Source of the DNA: Pisolithus tinctorius
Lineage: Eukaryota; Basidiomycota; Agaricomycetes; Boletales; Pisolithaceae
Length of the DNA: 34,714 bases
Assembly (NCBI GenBank): GCA_024663395.1
Contig: JANFAH010000188.1
Coordinates: forward strand, 1-34,714
Direction of reading: 5' to 3'
Part shown: positions 29,701 to 34,714 of the stretch, piece by piece
Layout: the number at the start of each line of letters is the position of its first letter
Position numbering within the stretch: the stretch's first letter is position 1
Position numbers and translations under genes: made by a program
Notes under the pieces: model-generated
What the model was told of the DNA's origin: nothing
Database searches by the model: none
The model's input: only the letters and a program-made list of their open reading frames with translations

Positions 29701-30155
29701 TGTTACGCTCGACCGAAGTCAGGACGTAGGGAGAGCTCAAATGCAGACTATTGGTTTCTACTGAGCAGTGGCTGCAGTAACCTCTGTAAATGACAGAGGA
29801 TTTGGACAATGCTGGTAAGAGTGGTCCTGGTTAGGGACACTGAGAGCGAAGTTCTGAGTGAGAACACTGCATATAATTGAGCAGCTCAAGTCTGGGGTTC
29901 CAGGACTTGAGCTGGCAGTCTAAATACTACAAGGAGACAGACCATGAGGCATCTGCATGTAAACGAGCTAACTATGCCATTGGTTGAACAATGACGACAC
30001 ATGTCCTAGGCATGTAAAGAGCAAGTTATGCTGGTGGTGGAAATGGTGAGCTGTCAGAACAAAGAGAAGACGGCTCGAAAAGGAAAAGTGTCCAACAGAT
30101 CAAACACGCAATAAATGTACAGTGAAAAGAGAAAAGACAGGGGTGAAACATAACA
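29701..30155. mobile_element. Solo LTR with perfect target duplication
   Basis: 455 bp beginning TGTTACGCTCG and ending CATAACA, so the termini TGTTA/TAACA are inverted repeats of the TG...CA type. It is flanked on both sides by GCAGG (29696-29700 and 30156-30160), an exact 5-bp target duplication. It has more CpGs than its surroundings, suggesting a later insertion. An 11-bp inverted repeat (29882-29892/29904-29914) lies inside. Orientation is unsure: AATAAA near 30111 favours plus. TGTTA termini are common in Ty1/copia LTRs, but no internal region is left to classify it. Confidence 0.88.
29882..29914. repeat. 11-bp inverted repeat inside the solo LTR
   Basis: CAGCTCAAGTC (29882-29892) and GACTTGAGCTG (29904-29914) are perfect reverse complements with an 11-nt loop. 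This may be a regulatory or termination hairpin of the LTR. Confidence 0.7.
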
Positions 30156-30160
30156 GCAGG

Positions 30161-31189
30161 CTGTATTGGGGCCCCATGAACATCACTGCAGGGGCCATGG
30201 ACAGTGATTCATGGGGGGGCCTTGCACAAGACAGTCCTGAGGGTAGTGTCATTGAAAATGATGTACCCCACTCTGGGCACCTGCCCTCTATCATGGCAGA
30301 GTACCATGCCTGCAAAGAAAAGCAGTATGGCTGCCAACAGATGTCTTACTGCACTGTGGTGTGTTTTCACCATGAAGTGGATTGTGTGTGTCACCATTCA
30401 ATGGAAGGGGGAGGATCTGTGTACCTTTTCCCATAAAACCAGCATGGCTGGCATGTTGTGGATAGGCTGCCAATTGATGTTTGTGGGCAGGCTAGGTGTG
30501 AGATTGGGGTCTGTCAGAGGCTAGCCATGAGTTTCAGCATGAGTTGGATGGACATTGGAGCTCACATACCATAATGAGGTTGTGAAGGCACCTGCCCCAC
30601 ATATGCCAATAGGATGCAATATCCTTGAAGTCTTCATTGAGGATCATCAGGATCCTTTGCCAGGTGGCATGGTTTACTTCCATGTTGATTACCATCTCTG
30701 GGCCCAGATCTATGGTTATGATTAGTTCAGGTCATTAGTGTCACTGTGCCCTTACACCTGTTAGGAAGCCATCACAGCATCATATATTGCTGAACTCCTT
30801 TGTGTCCCTGTGCCATTGCTTTCTGTCTGAGACTCAGACTCCTGCCTCTGGTCAATGCATGTTTTATACCTCCAGGCCTGCTTATAGTCCCCAAGATGAA
30901 GTCTTTGGGGGCATGATTGCCACTCCTAAGTTCTTGAAACACCTTGGTAATCTGCCTGCCTTGGCCACCATTGGTCATTCTCTGCCCCTGCCTGTGTTCC
31001 TGCCAGGTCTTGGTCTCCCTGGATTTGATTTGTGGCCACCCCCATGTGCTTTTGGTTTAAAGCATCTGTGCACAGTGGTGCATACCCACCCATCCTCTTG
31101 CAATGTTGGGGAGTTCTGAGCCTTCTTTGTGATGGTCTATAGGCCCTATCTCCACCCCTACACTGGCAAGGGGTGGCATTCACAATGAG
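30161..31189. other. No recognisable gene; possible 5' part of the Helitron
   Basis: Several short ORFs on the plus strand (30787-31119 is the longest at 110 aa, Pro/Leu-rich) without a family I recognise. The Helitron reading begins at its right edge, so part of this may be Helitron 5' sequence. A Helitron 5' TC end could not be placed. Confidence 0.3.
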
Positions 31190-31368
31190 AGGTGTCACCA
31201 GTGCAAATATTGTGGCATTGATCTTTTGACAGGTGAGGAAGCAGGTTTTTTGTTGTGGTTTAAATGGCTCTCACCACTTAGACATCACCCCTCTGCCAGT
31301 GCTGCCTCCAGAAATAGAGGTGTTATGCAGTCATTGCAATGTCTCTTTGCTGTTGTGCATTCTTATCC

Positions 31369-31482
31369 TCCTGATGACACCCAGGGATAAGGAGGATTTT
31401 GTCTTGCCCTAACTTCCATACCAGTGTCCCTGTGCCAGAAATGGCAAGACAAAATCCTCCTTATCCCTGGGTGTCATCAGGA
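31369..31482. repeat. Perfect 40-bp inverted repeat with 34-nt spacer
   Basis: Bases 31369-31408 and 31443-31482 are exact reverse complements over 40 positions (left arm begins TCCTGATGACACCC). Neither arm extends further. The surroundings are heavily diverged DNA, so perfect identity points to a recent event. It lies where the Helitron N-terminal reading breaks off. Confidence 0.95.
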
Positions 31483-31692
31483 AGATATGCTACTGAACTG
31501 CCATGGAGCAGAATCCTGTGCTTCCATCTGGCCCTGAATATTGCCTTTGGTCACATGTGACTGAATAACCCTTCCCCAGTCATCCAAAGTTCAGATCAGA
31601 GCAAGATCTAGTGAACCCTCTTAGGGTGCTTGGAGCACAAGGAGGTTTTGTCTCCCCCCAACCTCCATACCAGTGTCCCTGTGCCAGAAATG
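31389..31692. repeat. Direct repeat pair of about 55 bp
   Basis: 31389-31443 (AAGGAGGATTTTGTC...CAGAAATG) recurs at 31639-31692 with one deletion and a few substitutions. The block CCATACCAGTGTCCCTGTGC is identical in both. The first copy spans the end of the left arm and the spacer of the 40-bp inverted repeat. Confidence 0.85.
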
Positions 31693-32119
31693 CATTGGTT
31701 GAGAGGGGATTGGTTTGTCCACCATGTGCTGAAGTGCCAGATTGACCTCCATAACATTTTCAGCCTTCCAAGTACTGATTAGTCCCAGAACACATCAGGC
31801 ATGGGGGGGGAAACAGTCCAGGGAATGACTGACAGCTGGTTTTTTTAAGGGACTGATGGTTCTGAGAGCATGTTATACTGATGGCACTGTGGTGGCCACC
31901 AGTATTTGATAAGAATTCCTTGATAAATGACCATGTGAGCTCAAGAGATGATTTCATGAGTTGTGGTAAAAGAGGGAGGGTTAATGGTACAAGTCCAATG
32001 TTTGTCATTGTTTACATGCTGACAAATTATCTGGAAGACCATGTGGTTTATTATGTACTCATATTTTCCCATCCTTCATGCCCTTAATCCCATCAAAAGG
32101 TCACTTTTCACTATTTCAC
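31483..32119. other. No gene; sequence interrupting the Helitron N-terminus
   Basis: Between the two Helitron coding pieces. Besides the second direct-repeat copy (31639-31692) I see only shadow ORFs. Confidence 0.3.
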
Positions 32120-32336
32120 CAGTCAGGGACAAAAGTGTTGCAATGCACTTTTTGGAAAGAATAGGGTGTATCTCAGCATGTATTGCTTTGTTTGGACTGA
32201 ACCTTAGTGCTCTGGAAAGCTTAGAGTCACCCCTTTCCAATGGTATAGGTATCATGATCATCTGTGCAGAATAGCCCAAGCTACATTGGCAGAAAGTCAC
32301 CCCTCACAAACATTGCAATGCTTTTGTCCCTCACTG
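32120..32336. mobile_element. MITE with 26-bp terminal inverted repeats, Tc1/mariner-like
   Basis: The left end (CAGTCAGGGACAAAAGTG, continuing TTGCAATG) and the reverse complement of the right end (CAGTGAGGGACAAAAGCA, continuing TTGCAATG) match at 23 of 26 positions. The element is 217 bp and non-coding. CAGT termini with a TA at the right junction (32337-32338) fit Tc1/mariner-type MITEs. The left junction reads AC instead of TA, perhaps mutated. It sits immediately before the Helitron IRPGHKNSAV segment. Confidence 0.75.
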
Positions 32337-34714
32337 TACCATTGGATTAGGCCAGGCCACAAAAACTCTGCTGTATGATGGTTGCTCTATGATGGCTTCA
32401 TGGGAAACATCCCACATGTGCAGTGGGCATCAAGATTACCTCTGGGTTGGGTCAACTCTGTCAGAGAGGCTCTCCAATGCATCAATCCTTTTGTCTTGGC
32501 TCTGAGTTCATTATCTGTCTTCTCCATCTTGCACCCATCTGCAACACTCATTCTCAAAGATGACAGTGCTGCCAGGATTGCTGCAGTAATGTCTTATGAG
32601 AACACATCCTCCACTGACTCCAAATCACACTGCCTACTCATCTCTCATATTAATGGCCACAACCAAACACTCTCCACTTTGAGCTGCCTGTGGGAGCCAC
32701 TGTTGTACCCACTCTTCTTCCCCCACAGCACTCTAGGCTGGGGGGTGAATGATGCTGTTGCCTCCACTGACATCCTAGCATCCACTGACATGGAAGCTGA
32801 CCATCCTACCACACAGTTGTGGCACTACCATGCCCACATTCTGCATGAACCCAGGTTCCAGGTGTTTGGGTGCCTTACAAATGAATATGTCATGGATATG
32901 TTTAGCTGCAATTTAGAGACTCGACTCAACTTCATCCAGGCTAACCAGAAGTGTCCTTCACCAGGAGGATGCAGAACTCATGGGCATTGACAACATTGGA
33001 CCCCCCAAGAATATTTATCTCCCATTGTCCTCCCTTGGGTCTTGCCATTGGCATCAAACCAAGTGTCAGACTCCCTGGCTATTGCTGCCACCTATGGGAA
33101 TCCCACCTTTTTTGTGACAATGACATGGAACACTGTGTGGCCTGAAATTGTGTCTCAACTTCAACCTGGACAGACATTCACTGATATCCCAGCCATGGTT
33201 GTACATGTCTTCAAATGCAAACTGGCATTACTGATCAAGACCCTCAAGACGATGTTCTCCAATGCTGGGCATGTCCTCTACTGCATCCACTCTGTGGAGT
33301 TCCAGAAGTGGGGACTTCCACATGCCCACATTCTACTGAAATACACAGCATCTTGTGACAGTGCCTCCAACATCAATGCTGTTGTTTCTGCCAAGATCCC
33401 AGATGACCCATTGGATGCTCTGCTGGTGTGCACCTTCATGACTCATCACCACCCACCACCTCAAAACCCACTGTCAAAATACTGCCAGAGAGTGCAGGCT
33501 GATGGCTCCTGATGCTGCTGTTTCCACTATCCCATCCCCTCCAACCGATGACAACAGTTGATGCAGAGGGTCATGTTCATTACCACCACCAATGTGATGG
33601 GGATGAAATGGTGGTACCACACTGTCTACCACTCCTCTGGAAATTCAGATGTCACCTAAACTTTGAGGTCTCCAGACATTGCACATCTTCCAGTATTTAT
33701 TTAAATACATCACAAAGGTTTGCTCATTGCCCCCACCCTCTTCCCATCCCACATTCACAGTGAGACATCATGCCAGGTCTGATCACATGCAATACAATAT
33801 TCAATCCAACACAGGGGAGGAGGATGAGCCTGTGGATGAGATTGACAACTTCTGGAATGCAAGGTATCTTTCTGCAGGTGAGGCAATGTGGCACATCCTC
33901 AGGTTCCATGTCATGAGCAAGGATCCCACAGTCTCTGCATTACCTGTCCACCTGCCTGGAAGTACCTCTTGCCACCAATACAAATCTGCTCATGAGAGTG
34001 GCAGTACAGCATCCTTACTCAACCAATAGTTTATGCAGCCTGCTGGCTCTTTCCTGGATAATGATGGCATCCCTCATGAATTCAATGACTTAACATGCAA
34101 TCAATACTTCAGCCTGTTCCATTTGACAAAATGTCTTGATGTCAATATTGGTTGGTATTTTGAAGAATGTTGTCATGTCCCAGGGCTGTCCACCTATGCA
34201 TGTTGTTCTCAGCAATAAAAGGAAAGCCCCACCTCAGCCACTTGGACACTGTCTGACCCTCACAGGGTGAATTATTTATTTGTGGGCCATCCTTCAACAC
34301 TGTCCAAGTCTTTCATTTGTGGATGCCCTTACTGTTGATGGCACCATTTTGCCATCTTTCCAACAAGCTGCCACCATGCAAGGCAGTCACATCCCTATGA
34401 ACTCCATGTGAGATCTGTCATCTCTTCATACACTTGCTTGTCAATGACTGCACTCCAGAACCTCTGGCATATGGACCAAATTCTCAGACTATATGTCTAT
34501 GGACTTCATCACTTCTCATGGGCAGCATCAGGGTCTTGCTCACAGCTGTGCTTTACAAGGGATTGCATCCTCACTTGAGGAACACAGAAGGCTCCTCCAT
34601 GATTTTGGGCTTCCCCAACCTGATCTGCCCTGCAGTGAGGTCCTGCATGAAATTCTCAAGTGGGGTTTTGACTCCAAGAATCTCTGCCTGCAAGCACAAG
34701 AAGCCACTGATGCC

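Larger units (their letters stand above)
31190..34714 (+). pseudogene. Helitron Rep (HUH nuclease) reading frame, decayed, runs off the window
   Basis: Pieces in order: a zinc-binding-like start (RCHQCKYCGIDLLTGEEAGF), then PLPVLPPEIEVLCSHCN to about 31365. After about 1 kb of inserted or changed sequence, IRPGHKNSAV, TGA 32376, WLLYDGFMGN and onward from 32346, then WEPLLYPLFFPHSTLGWG and RFQVFGCLTNEYVMDMFS. Frame shifts occur near 32935 and 33045. The Rep nuclease core follows: LAIAATYGNPTFFVTMTW, then HSVEFQKWGLPHAHILLKY with the His-x-His motif at 33321-33329, and QYLFKYITK with the two catalytic-type Tyr at 33694 and 33706. Later parts (EPVDEIDNFWNARYLSAGEA, LPVHLPGSTSCHQY) match the mushroom Helitron order. 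The helicase domain would lie right of the window. Confidence 0.85.

Overview
The window reads as repeat-dense (probably heterochromatic) DNA from an Agaricomycete fungus. I infer this from a KDZ transposase with a CxC2 cysteine cluster, a Helitron Rep protein of the mushroom type, chromodomain Ty3/gypsy and LTR elements, and GT-AG introns of only 43-53 nt. I recognise no host housekeeping gene, bacterial operon or CRISPR array. Almost everything is a transposon or its remains, and insertions are nested inside one another.

Layout. (1) 1-5797, minus strand: a young, CpG-rich chromovirus. It has a 528-bp 5' LTR, a self-priming primer-binding site, an intact gag, and an intact pol reached by a -1 frameshift; its 3' LTR lies left of the window. 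(2) 5798-6468: a decayed fragment and a candidate LTR. (3) About 6500-14356, minus: a second gypsy-type element, dead through point stops but still in frame, with its own -1 frameshift site. Its integrase is interrupted by a 1.8-kb solo-LTR-like element (7927-9744) that carries a conserved reading frame. (4) 15290-17830 minus and 18431-22074 plus: a divergent pair, an unrecognised decayed gene and a KDZ transposase pseudogene with mappable introns. (5) 22424-23190: degenerate repeats. (6) 23335-25077, minus: a decayed gene with a zinc-cluster-like segment and a helical tail. (7) 25530-28545: a 44-48 bp satellite split by a second copy of the 1.8-kb LTR. (8) 29701-30155: a solo LTR with a perfect 5-bp target duplication. 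(9) 31190 to the end: a decayed Helitron holding a perfect 40-bp inverted repeat and a Tc1/mariner-like MITE.

Two themes link the regions. Outside the first element CpG is almost gone, and the in-frame stops in five separate elements are nearly all TGA where the reading frame expects arginine (CGA). This is the footprint of CpG methylation and deamination, or a RIP-like process. The retroelements also keep their expression signals: both gypsy elements have an in-register slippery heptamer, a 6-nt spacer and a stable stem; the first also has a 10-nt match between its primer-binding site and its predicted mRNA 5' end. The observation I would follow up first is the U3-located reading frame shared by the two 1.8-kb LTRs, whose differences fall mainly at third codon positions.
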